From: Polyodon spathula
Taxonomy: Eukaryota > Chordata > Actinopteri > Acipenseriformes > Polyodontidae
Length of the DNA: 64,000 nt
Direction of reading: 5' to 3'
Assembly: GCF_017654505.1 (NCBI RefSeq)
Contig: NC_054545.1
Location: 16,630,547 to 16,694,546 of the forward strand
A program made the position numbers and the translations under genes. Of this stretch, positions 1 to 12,682 are shown in pieces. Each line of letters opens with the position of its first letter. Positions within the stretch are counted from its first letter, which is position 1. The notes under the pieces are model-generated. The model was not told where the DNA came from. It worked only from the letters and a program-made list of their open reading frames with translations, and ran no database searches.

Positions 1-616
1 AACCTCTTTGTGCTCCATCCTGCGGATGAGATGTTAAATCAATGTCCTATTGTAAGTGACTTTGCATATATTGCACTGTTCATAGCCTACTGTACCTCTG
101 TAAAGAGATTTGTGATGGTGGTCCACTATGAAAGGCACTATAAAAATTAATTAAAATCTTAATAGGAAGCTTGCCATGGCACAGTAAAACAGGCACGTTC
201 TGATTTTTTCATGTTGCAATACTTGTTGGGGGCCAGTGTTTATTAGTGTTTACTGCACCAGCCTCACCTCCCTTTGTTGCAGATGGACAATGGCATTTAT
301 TTTGGGAGAAGGGACAGAAATGAGCCCTGCTGATGACAGACATGTTGATTTCCACTTTGACTTGGCTGTGGGGAGGTGAACTGCAGCAGATGCTGTTTGC
401 TGTTGACTCATGAGCATCACTTCACATTAACATCGAACAGCCATAAAAGAGGAGGATCAATAATGTATGCCTCTTTATTTATGTATTGGTTTGTTTATTC
501 ATTTAGCATTGGCAAGAGAGTTACACCTAGTTTTGTGGCCTGTACGAATTCCAACATTGTTACTCCTAGCGCACAGGAGAATGCAGATTAAGTGGAGTCC
601 AGTTTTCAGAACACAG
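1..616. other. No recognisable feature
   Basis: No exon, repeat family or regulatory site was recognised here. The only open frames are short and lack protein-like composition. It is probably part of the first coding intron of rgs6, whose start exon lies at 29297..29397 on the minus strand. Confidence 0.4.
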
Positions 617-796
617 TAACACTTTACATTAAGTGTCTCTGATTACTGCATATTTACATAGTAGTTACTTAGTAAATACATGTGTACTTACACAATTACT
701 TAATGTGTACAATGTTTTGCATGATATAACCCTAGTCCTAACCTTTACCTTATCTCTAAACTTAACCATAACCCCCTAAACCTAACCCTAACCCTA

Positions 797-869
<73 letters not shown>

Positions 870-958
870 CAAAAAAATTACACATTAAGTTCCTTGTAAA
901 TATACATAATAACATTGTAATTATGTGCACGTACACATGTATTTACTATGTAACTACA
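617..958. mobile_element. Foldback/MITE-like element, copy 1
   Basis: The left arm contains ACTTTACATTAAGTGTCTCT followed by a TTTACATAGTAGTTACTTAG stretch. The right arm, beyond a central simple repeat, carries the same sequence inverted (ATTTACTATGTAACTAC). The same arms occur at 39741..41170, so this is a dispersed family and not a chance hairpin. The right arm is missing its outermost part, which the 41.1 kb copy keeps (AGACACTTAATGTAAAG). No coding capacity is visible, so it is a non-autonomous palindromic element of unassigned superfamily. Confidence 0.6.
777..868. repeat. Telomere-like CCCTAA units plus (TA)n microsatellite
   Basis: Several degenerate and three near-perfect CCTAAC-type units lead directly into about 68 bp of pure TA dinucleotide. 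They sit in the centre of the foldback element, so they are more likely interstitial or repeat-borne than a chromosome end. Confidence 0.85.
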
Positions 959-1533
959 GTACAGAGTCAGTTATTCGATCTTTGATCAACCATACTGTCT
1001 CACCTGTAATTGCGTGAAGAATTGTATTTAGTGGTTGCGATCCTGGGAATCTTGTATGGTAAATTCAGCTCCCGAAGAGTCTGTTTTTACTCCTGATTTC
1101 CCTTCGTTTCGTTATGGGTGCTACTCAGTTGCACTTAGTAACCATAACAACCAATTCCTGCCACTAAAATTAAAACCATGAGATTTGAAATTGGCTTTAA
1201 TGATACAACAACTGTCTGCAGCTATTCAGATCAACATGACAGAGAGAAATGAAAAAAATAAAATACATTTTATTGACTGTGACTGAAGGAGAGACACAGG
1301 TGACATTCAGTACCTTCAGGTCTACAATTAACTGGAAAGCATTTGTTATTTGTTTAATGAAAACTGCATAGAAAGAAGCATTTTTTCTGTTGTTATTTTT
1401 CTTCATTTGCCTGAAGAAATGCAGTTTCTTGATTAAATAGCATTAAAAAAACTGTACTCAAGTTGTTTTCTCTCTACTTAACAATCCTTTTGCTGTGTGA
1501 TGGAGACTAACAGAAACAAATAATTATTTCAGG
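959..1533. other. No recognisable feature
   Basis: Unique-looking AT-rich sequence without a supported exon, repeat family or RNA gene. Confidence 0.4.
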
Positions 1534-2034
1534 TGTGTGACAAGCAGGCTGTAGTGGTAACGTCAATCCCGGAAGAAACACACAGTACTGCCAGGTGAAA
1601 TGTGAATTGCGTTGTTCTGCAGTTTAATAAATGAACAAAACAAAAGGTTTAAACAAAACAGACGATAAACAATAACAAGTATCGTGTTGGTTTATAAGCC
1701 AGCACGTTTTAGCAATTGTTATTTTAGCAGATGTTTTTACCTCCTCTCCACACCCGTTCTCCACTCAGCGAACACACAACCCCGAGTGTGTGAAACGTCC
1801 ATCTATATATACTGTTGTGCTGGGATTCAATTACTAATTTATTATTCACTTGAATTCCAGCACTGGAATTCATTTGTGCAACCTCCATGCCTAACTATAT
1901 ATTTTAAATCACTCATGCTACACAGACCCATTTATATCCCGTGCACCAATATCTATACACCAACATTAACACACCACACGCAACACATAACACACAAGGG
2001 CGGGGCACATTGCCACAAGGTGTTAATAAGGTAA
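1534..2034 (-). mobile_element. LTR-like dispersed repeat, copy 1
   Basis: This stretch aligns by eye over most of its length with 6715..7405. Shared blocks include a GGTTTAAACAAAACA-type block, CTGGGATTCAATTACTAATT and the GCGGGGCAC end. Read on the minus strand it has a TATATATAG box (1811..1803) roughly where copy 2 has TATACATAG. The terminus near 1536 reads TGTGACAAGC, comparable to TGTCACGG in copy 2. The layout resembles a solo long terminal repeat in minus orientation. No matching target duplication was found, and a non-autonomous DNA element remains possible. Confidence 0.5.
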
Positions 2035-2639
2035 GGGAACCGTTTTAAACAATGCTATTAAATGTCAAAAGTTTTACCAGGATCTCACCTGTCCGTGACA
2101 GCATTTTTATTTTTTCATAGAAATTGCAATTAAGCAAATGAAAACAGTCACCTCATTCTTGATTTTTCTTCTGTTTTGTCAGTACGGGATGGGGGATGGA
2201 GATCATGTCTACGTTATTGAGCAGCTAAGGACTTTTATTTTATGAATTTCAATTGCATGTTATTACAATGCCTTAACAGCAAGTATCACAGTATAGAAAC
2301 ATTTTACTGAATTTATAAAGTTTAAGGATTTCTAAAGGTCAGTAATGTATCAAAGTTGTACTGAATTGTTTTATACTGAATTGATTTTCAAAGTTTGGTT
2401 GTATAATTACAGTATTTGCAAAGCTTTGTAGTGTTGTATGCTTAACGTGATTGAATAGTTTACTAGCTACATATCATCATCAGTAGGTATGTTAACTTTA
2501 TTCTATATGTTATTAAAGATAGAGTAATTGTTATTAATACCTGTTCGATTATCCATACAAATGAATTATGTGAACTAGTATTGGTCCCAATTAGTTTGGA
2601 TAATCTCTACAGTGTATGACATAAGTAAATAGCCACCCA
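2035..2639. other. No recognisable feature
   Basis: AT-rich sequence between the LTR-like repeat and the Tc1 relic. Nothing supportable was seen. Confidence 0.4.
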
Positions 2640-2960
2640 AGTTTGAAAGAGCACCTGTTTATTCTGGAGCCATACATAACACTGGCAAAATATGAGTGGG
2701 GTTAATGCTGTATGGTACAATAATGTGCGTACAATGTGTGTGGAGGAGATCAGCAATCTTGTGTGTGTGATTGCAGCCCATTCCTGGCACAGAATTTGTG
2801 TTAGGAAGTCCCAGGATATGTGTTTACTTAATTGCTTTTGCAGGGATTGGTTGAGGGTAGTCCTCACGTACTCAATGAGGTTCATGTCCAGTGATTGGCT
2901 AGGCCACAGCACAGTTGTGATGCCCTGACTGTCTTTCCATTGACCTTGAGTGGATAAAAT
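2640..2960 (-). pseudogene. Tc1/mariner transposase C-terminal relic
   Basis: On the minus strand an open frame reads a degenerate Tc1 transposase tail. It contains WPSQSLDMNLIEYV, close to the family motif in which WPSQSPDLNPIE carries the catalytic Glu of the DDE triad, followed by CQEWAAITHTRL, matching the usual EEW.AIP region near the C-terminus. About 100 residues are left of an enzyme that is normally near 340. The N-terminal helix-turn-helix and the two catalytic Asp residues are absent, and no inverted terminal repeats were identified. It is a dead fragment. Confidence 0.7.
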
Positions 2961-3029
2961 CAAAGAAAATCAGGCATACAGGGGCAGCTCTGCTTTGAAT
3001 CAACAGGATCACGGTTCTACAGTGGAACC

Positions 3030-3245
3030 ATCAGATCTGTATTGTCCTCCGGCACTATAGGTCTGGTGGCCTCGCTGTGGATCCACAGTGTGAAAAATGA
3101 TGGATTAGCAGAAGCATGTTTTGGAGGATGCGCGTTCTAGCCTCCATTTCCTGAGTGGCTGAGGGGTTGCAGCGGTGAACTGGGATACAAATAACAATTG
3201 GGCATTCCAAATTGGGGAGAAAACTGGGGGAAATAACATTGACAA
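3030..3245 (+). mobile_element. SINE family 1, 3'-half fragment
   Basis: This matches the 3' half of the more complete SINE at 29548..30052. It starts in the TTGTCCTCCG block, passes through the CAGTGTG and GGAGGATGCG blocks, and ends with the CATTCCAAATTGGGGAGAAAA tail module. It is diverged and lacks the tRNA-like head. Confidence 0.7.
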
Positions 3246-3254
3246 CGACTAAAT

Positions 3255-3400
3255 TAAAAAGGTGTGTCCTCTGCTCACTATGCACCAGCGACCCTTGTAG
3301 ACTGGTCGGGCGCCTGCAGGCTTGCCTGTAAGCTGTGCTGTCCTCCGACATTGTATCTCTGAGGTGGTGGGCCTGAAGTGTGTAAAAGAAGAAACTGGTT
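3255..3400 (+). mobile_element. SINE family 1, internal fragment
   Basis: A second, separate piece of the same SINE family lies directly downstream of the first. It carries CCTTGTAGACTGG, CGCCTGCAGGCTTGCCTGTA and TCCTCCGACATTG, matching the middle of the 29.5 kb copy. Its end overlaps in content with the start of the preceding piece, so two insertions, not one split element, explain the pair. Confidence 0.75.
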
Positions 3401-3594
3401 CATACCTTGGAGAGCTCTTTAGTCTGACCGCTTTTATGTCTCTCATATGTTAAAGTACTTATTTGTAACCATTTTGCTATATACTATTGATGCTGCTAGT
3501 TTGTAAATACACTGGATTGCCCAGACTGTCTGTGAGCTAGGCTATGACATGGTCTGTAACCACTTAATCCATTATTAAGCATTTAATAAATCGA

Positions 3595-3708
<114 letters not shown>

Positions 3709-3913
3709 GTCCTAGTCTGTGTGATTTTTCTTGATTGATTAACTGTTGTCTGGGTATGCTAATATCTGTGAGCTAGTACACAAACTATCCACTTCTAGGA
3801 CTTCAAAACACACGTATGTCCCTCTTGATGTCTCCCCTGAGTTTATGAGCCTATTAGAGAATAAAAAGAAGTATGCAAACCTGACACTAGAAAATGATAT
3901 GAGAGGAGGGAAC

Positions 3914-3978
3914 AAGCAGTGCTTCAGTCCCAGTGTGCTTCAATCCCAGTGTGCTTCAGTCCCAGTGCTTCAGTCCTT
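3914..3978. repeat. Short tandem repeat of a 13-15 bp unit
   Basis: Four imperfect head-to-tail units of GTGCTTCAGTCCCA are present, some with an extra TG. No coding role is apparent. Confidence 0.85.
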
Positions 3979-4510
3979 GGCAGCTTGGCAGAGATACACA
4001 TCCTGACCCCCCAACTAGAAGGGGAAGCGCAAGGTTTCACTGCCATTAATTATTCATTAGTAATAATTAGAAAGAAAATTAAAAACAAACAGAAAACAGC
4101 TGCGCTTTCTAAAGCCAAGGTGCTAAGGTGTCAATTTTACAAGGACCCAGATGGTGATCGTGCAAAGCCTGCTGAAGAAAAGAAATAGCAATTTGATTCT
4201 GTTTAATTCAAGACTTTGTTATTTCAGCCGAATAGATCCCATTGAGGTCTGCATCTCATTCCCCTGGAGGCCTTGAGAGAGCGGCAACAGCACGATTGAA
4301 CTAAATTACGACGACAAAAATAAGAACGAACCTGAGAATACATAATGAACCCAATCTAAAGCACTTTACCCGAGGGAGGCTGGCTAACTTTAGCTGCTGA
4401 TCATGAATTATGATGTGGAGTGTGTACAGGGTGCTTATCAAGTGACTTGGTACTAAACAAAAAGAAAGGGTATTAGTCAGAGAGAAAGAGAGAGAGACAT
4501 AGAGACTTAG

Positions 4511-4548
<38 letters not shown>

Positions 4549-6714
4549 TTTATGTTATTTTGGCAAAATGTATTTAGAGTGTGTATCGCTTGTAAGAGGA
4601 TTGATTTCCTCTCAAAAATAACAGGTCTTCTTCAGATAAAGTCAATCAAAAATAGTTTATCCAGAAATCAAAATGCGAACAGGAACAAAGCAAAACAAAT
4701 AGGATGCATCAGTGATCTCACATACAGGCCTCAGTTCTGAGCTGGCATCAGTGTTGATGTTATTTACTGCTATTTACTACTGAGCCAAGGTGAGCTTTCA
4801 TGGCTTCAGAGATGTTGGCTTTCTTCTGAGCCAACATGGCACAGAAATGTTAGTTTCTGAGTTGCCGTCAGTGTAGATGTTAGAGCAAAGAAATTTCTTC
4901 ATACAGCACAGATATATAGCTAGCTTACGTAATGTATGTAAATAGTGTGAGACAAACCACATTAATAGTTAACATCTGTGTTTCTTTTCCACGTCACCAC
5001 GGTCAGCAGAAACCCAGATAACAAGAACAATGCTTATAAGTTTTGCTCAATTCTCACAGGCAGCAAAGTGCTATACCCACGCATCACAAGGTTGAATGGC
5101 AAGGCTGGTGATTGCAAACTACTGATGTGCACCAGCTGTATACAGCTTGATGTTAAGAGTTCATTAACCCTGCGTTGATTCAGAGCTTACATTAAAAACA
5201 GGAAAATCACACAATGTTTGCAGACAGTTTCAATGATTTCTCACTTCCTTCATCATTTAAATGGAAAGCATAAGTAACGGGTTGTATAATGAAAAGGAAC
5301 AAAGGCTGAAACAACGAGGTGCATGGTTATCAGAAAAGCCTATGTGTTCCAATTGTATAATGTGTTATTATGTGTTCCGTGACACTTACCTAAAGTTATA
5401 GCATGTCATGTTTAACAAAAGTAAGTGGTTTTAGAACCACTTTTAACTGGTTTGATTATGGTTTGTATATAGGCTCATAACAGCTTTCTAAGCAGAAATA
5501 ACTTATGCAAAAGCAAAAGTGTTTTCATCCGTCCGAGGTCACAGCTGCACCCTGAGTTATAAAACGCCAGTTACTCCCTACAAGGGCAGGGCAATACAGA
5601 GGCAAGAGTTTCAAAATCCTTACACACTGCAGGAAGTAGCTGAAAACCTCATATATATATATGAAGATCCCAGTCGGGGGTTACAGTAACATCTTATCTG
5701 TGATCTGTGTTTGGAAGGTGAAAATTCAACAGCTGAGCTTTTTAAATTGCAATTTAGAACTTGTATGAAGTGGAAAGCATTTTTTGAAACACTGTTTTCT
5801 TTTTTATTTTGTATACAAGTTAGCAATAACAAGACACTTCACAAGAAATGTTGTATATTTTATTTATTCAACCAATAATCATGATGATAATGATAATTTA
5901 TAGCCGATAATAGATCATCCAACACGACTGTATATTATACTCCGGCAATATTCCGGCAAGCAGCATTATTTCTGTGTACATAAACAACAAAATGTTTTAT
6001 TTTTATTTAAATGATAAAAACATGATTACTGTTATATATAAAGTATTTTAAAACTATTTTGTTAATTTTTGATTCCACTTATATGGATTACCTGTAAGAT
6101 AATAGGATTTTCAATCAAATATTACTAGTAGATATGGTGATATCAGCACTAAATTATGCCAATTAGTACTAGCGAAGGTTCGAACATTCCTTCAGTAATG
6201 TGTTTCGAACCTTGGAAGGTCAAAATGTACCTTTTGTTACAGCCCTTTTTTTATCATTGTTTAGCCTGGTTTTCTATATTTATTGATATGCTTTACCATA
6301 CCTCACTATTCTTTACCATGCTCACCTATGCTTAACCAGATTCTCACTATGCTTTATTACACTTTGCTATGCTTGTACTATGGGAAACTTTATGCAGGAG
6401 TGCCCAGCCTGCAACTCCATTGAGAAATAAATTTAGAGAAAGGTCCCAGAAGACAACTAATTGGGTTTACCTGCAGTCAGAAGTAATGTATACCACATAT
6501 GGGAAGACAAAGTGCTAACTGTACTATTAAGGGCTCACTTGTTCGTATATAGTGTGCATTTGTAACCTTACTCCATCATAGAATTGATGTGTTCACTGTA
6601 TTAAACATCTCTTTCTCATGGACTACCATGCCTGTCACTGCAGGTGTGCGAACAGCATCAAAGGATGGCCATTATACAGGAGAGCTTGGTATTTACACAT
6701 CATTGTAAACAGGA
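3979..6714. other. Non-coding stretch with one GA microsatellite
   Basis: A (GA)n tract of about 32 bp lies at 4514..4545. Otherwise no exon, RNA gene or transposon was recognised. The region is presumed rgs6 intron. Confidence 0.4.
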
Positions 6715-7405
6715 TGTCACGGATTGCTCGGGTGGTGACGTCAGACCAGGAACTGAATGACAGAGCTGTGCTGTGAATGCGTTGCTCGTGCCGGTTTATT
6801 AAATGAAAAAGTAAAACGTTTAAACAAAACACAAAACACTGAACAAAACAAATGGCACGTTGGCCAAAATAAATAGACAGACAAAACAGACAGTGGTCCT
6901 CCTGCATGACCCTTATGGAACAAACATATATTTTTAATATATGGTGGAAAAGTATGATCCTTATATTTTTCATATATAGAAATTGGCCATTTTTTATATA
7001 TTTAAAATATATAGGATATATTTAAAATATATTTTAGTATGGATTCCATATATTTATGGATTATTTTAATTTATCCTCTCTCTCTCTCCCATTCTGCACT
7101 GCGAACATACCAACTCCGAGTGAGTGATTCATGCATCTATGTATACAGCTGTGCCGGGATTCAATTGCTAATTAATCATTCACTTGTCATCCGCATGCTC
7201 ACATACTACTATATATTTTAATCTGTATGTGAAGTGATTGTGCAATCCCTGTGCATAAATACAAATATACAGTTTATCACTTGTGCTACATATCACACAT
7301 TATAGCCTGTGCACCAATATATATATACACCAACAATAACAAGCCACATACAACACAAAACACAATCTCAGCATGGAGCGGGGCACTCTGCCGCACAGGG
7401 TTACA
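6715..7405 (-). mobile_element. LTR-like dispersed repeat, copy 2
   Basis: Read on the minus strand it begins TGTAACCCTGTGCGGCAG and ends CCGTGACA, the TG...CA termini expected of a long terminal repeat. It has a TATACATAG box (7145..7137) and an AATAAA signal (6800..6795) in promoter-then-polyadenylation order. It is related to 1534..2034. It is longer because an AT-rich, partly palindromic stretch near 6915..7040 (for example AATATATGG and CCATATATTT) is absent from copy 1. Flanking 5 bp sequences do not match, so either the target duplication has decayed or the boundaries are slightly off. No gag or pol sequence adjoins it. Confidence 0.55.
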
Positions 7406-8759
7406 GCACCGCACATCAGTGTTTAGAGCTCCTGGCAAAGTTAAATGAGTTCTGTATACTGAACACAAAGAAGTAATATGATTTACGAGTTAAGGGTTCT
7501 GCAGACTCTTAAGGCAACTATGGCACCAGCCAAAAAAAAATGGAAAGCAAATTTCCAGATTGACGACATTTATATGCTAGTTTCTGAAATGGAAAAATGA
7601 AATCAGGAAATATAATTTAACACTGCCCAGAGCACAAAAAAAGAAAGAAAGGAAACATGGAAAGAAATAACAAAAAAAGAAGGCAGCAGAAAATAAAAAA
7701 ATCAAACAAGACACACTGGAAGAGACCATAATCAGGCTGCAATTGACACCTGCAGAAACCTGGCCTTATAACAGCAGCAACTGCACCTGTAGCATTGTCC
7801 ATTTTTTATGAGGCACTCATAGCGGCAGCTACACCAGGCCAGACAATTCAGAAGGAAATGCATCAGGGTTAAGTATGATGATTCACTATTCTAATGAGAT
7901 TCATAGGACATGCATACAGAATTCATTTGAAATTAACAGAAAAAACAAAATCACCACAGCTGGGATTAAACTAAGATACAGTACTGAAAAGGACTTTAAT
8001 ACCTTGCGGGTAGGTCAATGAAGTTAAAAAAAAACAAAACAACAACAACAACACAAGATGACAGAAAAAAATAATTCTACACAGAGCCTGCAGAGATATC
8101 AAAGCAAAAAAAAATGAATGAAATGCCTTCATTGGTGCTCAGTATTTCGAACATTGATCAAACATTTTGATATCCAAAAATGTACTTCTAAATTTGACCT
8201 CATTAATGCCTTACAAATTGATGGCACGTTTTCATGAGCGGATCAATCAATACACACATTAACCCAAACGTTGAATGCAGAAAGATGAGCCAGATCTATC
8301 TCACCCAGTAGAGAGGAGATGGTCACTGTATCATTTTTATTGCTAATAAAGCGACCACACCTTGTATTACAAGCAGACAGTTCTCTGTTAGCTAAATAAA
8401 GCAATTTGATAATGGTGCCTCCGTGCTCTTTCAGTCTTCAGACTGGTTTACCGCCAGCATGCCTGCCTACCTGCCTTTTAGAGAGAGTTTGCAAATACCT
8501 TAATATCAGTTGTGCTCTCCAGTGGGTTCAGTGATGTGTGCTGAGATCACAATAAAAATTAGATCACATTTGACCTGTAGGTATTTGGCATTTGCAAAGT
8601 TATTACATTTAATATAGAACATACTGTATAGATACCGTATGAATATTTGGTTTAGTCCATGAATCGGTAGATTATTGACACTTTGTGATCATTATCCCAC
8701 AGGTACTCTAGATGTCTCTAAATGCCAATGGGAATCTTAAAACTGGCTTTACTATATAA
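7406..8759. other. No recognisable gene or repeat
   Basis: A non-coding stretch. Its part around 8380..8530 has more balanced base composition than its surroundings and could be a conserved non-coding element, but nothing in the sequence alone proves this. Confidence 0.35.
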
Positions 8760-9650
8760 AGTTCAAGCAGCCAAAACAGACCAGTATAAAATATATACTG
8801 TAAACATAATTATATGATTTAACCAAAAACAAACATGTATTTTCATTTTAAAACATGATATTGGGTACCACACTAGGTTAAATAAAAATCTCTTTGTAAG
8901 ACATGCTTTCAGACTGTACTTGCACATTTCGACTGGAGAGTCAAATTGGCCCCACCCCTTCATAGCCTTCTTTCCTTTCAAAAACCAACGATCTGCTTCC
9001 CCATGATGATTGCTATGCGTTGCAGCCAATAAGATTGTGACAGGACAGAGTCACTGGCAATGGTGTTAGACCAGGAAGGCAGACACAGATACAGAAGGTA
9101 CAGTGAAGCACTAATACGCACGTTTAATTATAAAGCAGAAAATAAACACTACACAGAACACATTAACAGACAAAACGGCACAAGGGCCAAAACAAAAGCC
9201 AATACAAAACACTCACAAAAAACGTAAACAAGCCAGGACAGCATGGAACACAACATGGAACACGGACCACACAAAACCTCCACCTCCACATCAACATCAA
9301 TCCTAATCAAACCCTGACAACACCCGTGATCACCCTATTTATCAATTTTATTTCCCACCCTGCCACCTAATACCCCTTATGTTTTGAAAAAGCAGCCCCA
9401 GGGAAGTAAAGCAGTAACAGACTTCCTGGAAGGCAAGGCAGGCAAACTGAGAATTCTCTTTAACTTAGTGTGGTACCAGATGCAATGTATTACAATTTAA
9501 ATATATGTTTGCTAAAACATGCATTTCATTCAAAACTGAATATTTGACACATATATATTGTGAATGAAAGCATGACAGGTAAGATTTATGAAATTTTTAT
9601 GTTAGCTACAACTGCTTAAATTAGATTTATTTTTAGTTTTTGGCTTGGGT
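8760..9650. mobile_element. Foldback element with split centre
   Basis: The left arm around 8820..8900 reads GGGTACCACACTAGGTTAAA after a TTTTCATTTTAAAACATG block. The right arm around 9450..9540 holds the inverse, TTTAACTTAGTGTGGTACC followed by a TTTGCTAAAACATG block. The inner part near 8930..9020 (CTGGAGAG, CCCCACCCCTTCA, CTGCTTCCCC) recurs at 41.28 kb. The centre is interrupted by LTR-like sequence (9034..9370). Confidence 0.55.
9034..9370 (-). mobile_element. LTR-like sequence inside the foldback element
   Basis: It starts TGTGACAGGACAGAG and continues with an AGACCAGGAAGGCAG block and an A-rich AAAC-repeat region. These resemble the start of the LTR-like repeat at 6715 (TGTCACGG, AGACCAGGAACTG). 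The far end could not be fixed, and only part of the family's length is present. It is probably a diverged or truncated relative inserted into the older foldback. Confidence 0.35.
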
Positions 9651-12625
9651 ACCTACCAGTAACTGTCGCTGCACTCAATTATCTAGCAGTTAATGAAAGT
9701 TACAGTGGACACAAATTACCCTCTATACCTCCTACCCCTGTGTGTTACTTCATCCAGCACTCAACAGGACACTCCCATCAAAACCATGCCTTGCCCTTCT
9801 TATATCCCACAGAGAGCAGAGCACTCGGGTATTCAATCTTCAAGGTTCAAGCAAGTCTCCCAGCTTCTCTCTAGCATAACTTAAAACCCATGTTCAGTTA
9901 ATACTTCATCTCACTCCACAGTTCTTAGTACATGAGGAGATTTATTAGATTTCCAGGCAGAGTTGACTATAATATTAGTGCAGCATTGAGGATGTAGGTA
10001 TTTTTTTTTTTTGTTTAACCAAGAAGCAAATACATCTTTGTTCCCCGGTGCCCTAAGAGAGTGCTAAACCATAGCTGAAGGGATTAAAACAATTGTAATG
10101 GCACCAAAGCAGCAAGAAAGCAGCACCAAAGCAGCATTTCTGTGAAATGTTACCACTCCAAAATAAGGCTAAAGATGTTTAAATTTATTTGGGGGAAAGC
10201 TCCAAAAGGAACAAAATTGGTTATCAATTTCTTGCTTGGTCCAGGGACTCTCTATCTCAGCTCAATTAATTGTAGTCCCAGGGCTCGAGAATCATGAACG
10301 ACACGGGCCGGGGGATCAGGTCAGAGCACGTTGCAGAATTTCTATTGCAGCATTCTGATATCACTTTCTGTCTGAAAAACAAAGATAATGCTGAACGATA
10401 TGGGCCATAGCAACAGTACAGATGCAAAAGAAAAATAACCCTTTCCTTGACCACCATATTCGTTGGACCACTGCACAGGTACACACCAATACCAGAAGTC
10501 TTTTTATGTTACCAATCATAATTCAGTCACACTGCAGTTTATATTTTCCATAAAGATACATGGAACCAGAGAAACTCAACCTAAGGACTAAAAAATGTTA
10601 TCTCACAAAATGCACACCGCTAACAGTCCAGTAAACCTACATTACTGTTCTAACTACAACGCTACAGTGACAGAGAATAAATGCGTTAGAGGCACCCCTT
10701 CTAACTGATAACGTCTGGTTTTTTTTTTGATTGCTTTGAACTGGGTGGGGAATTTGTTCTTTGACTACAATTTGAATTCCACTAATCCAGCTGTCAAACT
10801 AATCATATATTTCACTTGCCAAACCTAAGCAGCGGATGTCTGCCATATGTTACCAAATTCCTGGAGGCCCAGCCTGGCTAGTATCCATGTTGTGGGGTGC
10901 CTGCTAGTAGGGGTTGCTGGAGGATGGTGAGGCAACTCCTGTGAGAGTAAAGGTCAATGGAGGGCTCCCTCTGTTCCCCCCAGCCAAGATGAGCAACCTG
11001 ATCGTTTAGCTCACCCTGCACTTCACATGGTAACGCTTTACTAGGTGAGCCACTGAGACCCATCATTCTTCATTCCACCTCAAAATCATCCTATAATGGT
11101 GACTTATCAAGACTGTTACTACTGGTGTCCCACCCAGTCCTTCTACATTTTAAATATATTTGAAGAGAAGGGAAATATCCATCTCCTAGTCGCTCTGCAT
11201 TTATTAATTTATCCCCATACAAAAATAAATGAATCCAGTTACGGTATTATGCCCAGACATCTAATTTATAAAGCTCCATGTACAAACAACTCTGTAATCA
11301 AAATGTTGTATTACAATAATAAACAAGTGCTGTTTCTGTAAAGCATCCAGCTTTTGATTGTTGTCGTGGATATTGGTTATTCAAAGTAATAGTCCAACCT
11401 GATTAATTCATTCAGCTAGATACCCTGTACAATGAAGCATGACCCCAAAGGGACTAAACTGTCTGTTTAAAGCAGGCTGTCGCTTTTTCAAGGGGCTTCT
11501 GTCATTCGCTTGAATTGAAAAAAGAAAACATGTTCTACCCCAGACAGTAAATATGGATTTAGCACAATATCAGCAGGTTAATGCAATATTTCTGCAATAG
11601 ACACACTATCAACAGCAATATTATATACTTGTAATGCATCTGATCAGTACAGAAACAAGATTTGATAGAGAGTTGCAAAATTACTGCTGGAAATTGTTAT
11701 TCACAATTCCCAACACAAAAGGTAATCTGATTTGGTATAAAGATTACGAAGAAAGACAGGCACTACTTTAAATTGTATTTCTGCATTGTGTCTCATGATG
11801 GCAGCACAGAGCGGCCAGAAACCTTCAAGGAGGGGGGAAGTTTGTGACTGCAGCTCAAACTACCTCGGGGAATGTAAACCAACTGGTAAGCCAATAAAAA
11901 CTAATTACAAGGCTAAACTGTGGAAAAATGCACAAAACATTCACTTTTTGTGTAACATTTAAAAAAGTTATTCACTAAGTTACAAAAAATAAACTTCAAG
12001 TAAGCAATTAATTTCCAAAGAATTATATTCCGGCAGGCCAAATTAATGCAGGAACAAAAATAAAGTTTAGAAAATCTTTCCCTGAAAATCCAGTCTCAGG
12101 AGGGGAAGAGAATAACAAGATGTCAAATATCTTCAAAGCAAAAATAAATGTTCCCCGCAGAGATAGCAGGAGAGGAGGATTAACCCCTACAGAGCATCCG
12201 ACACTCCCAGCAATCTCAACTCCACTGCTGCTCAGCAGTGTCTTTGGTGTCTCTTTATTAGACTGTTTCATAGTAGACCCATCCTGTGCACTATAATGTC
12301 CTTCATCAAATGCGTACCTTCAGTAGCTCTGAAGAAAAGTTTGTAATGCTATTAGACAAACACTTCAACAAGACATCTTTGTCAAAAGACCTAGACAAAG
12401 GGTGCGTTAAGTAACCGAGCGCCTCAGAGTGAGAATTTGTCACTCAGATTTCAGATGAAACCTGCTCTGTAGCATTCTGAACTGCTCAATAGCAGTGTGA
12501 CTGAACATGCCACTAAGTGAGTTCTTTCAATGAGCTGCTCTAAGCGGCTCATTTATTAAGTACCCATAGACTACAAGTTTCAAATGTTTGGGTTTTGAGA
12601 ATAAGCCATTGCTTTCACAATTTTG
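9651..12625. other. No recognisable gene or repeat
   Basis: Three kilobases of AT-rich non-coding sequence. Short open frames here have no recognisable protein motifs. It is presumed rgs6 intron. Confidence 0.4.

Positions 12626-12681
<56 letters not shown>
12626..12681. repeat. (AAT)n microsatellite
   Basis: About 18 perfect AAT trinucleotide units. Apparent poly-Tyr or poly-Asn frames through it are artefacts. Confidence 0.98.

Positions 12682-12682
<1 letters not shown>

Noticed and set aside
777..801. CCCTAA units as a chromosome end
   Set aside because: Only a few units are present, and they lie inside a foldback element with ordinary sequence on both sides.
745..936. Open frame rich in Tyr/Ile on the minus strand
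   Set aside because: It is the TA microsatellite read as codons.
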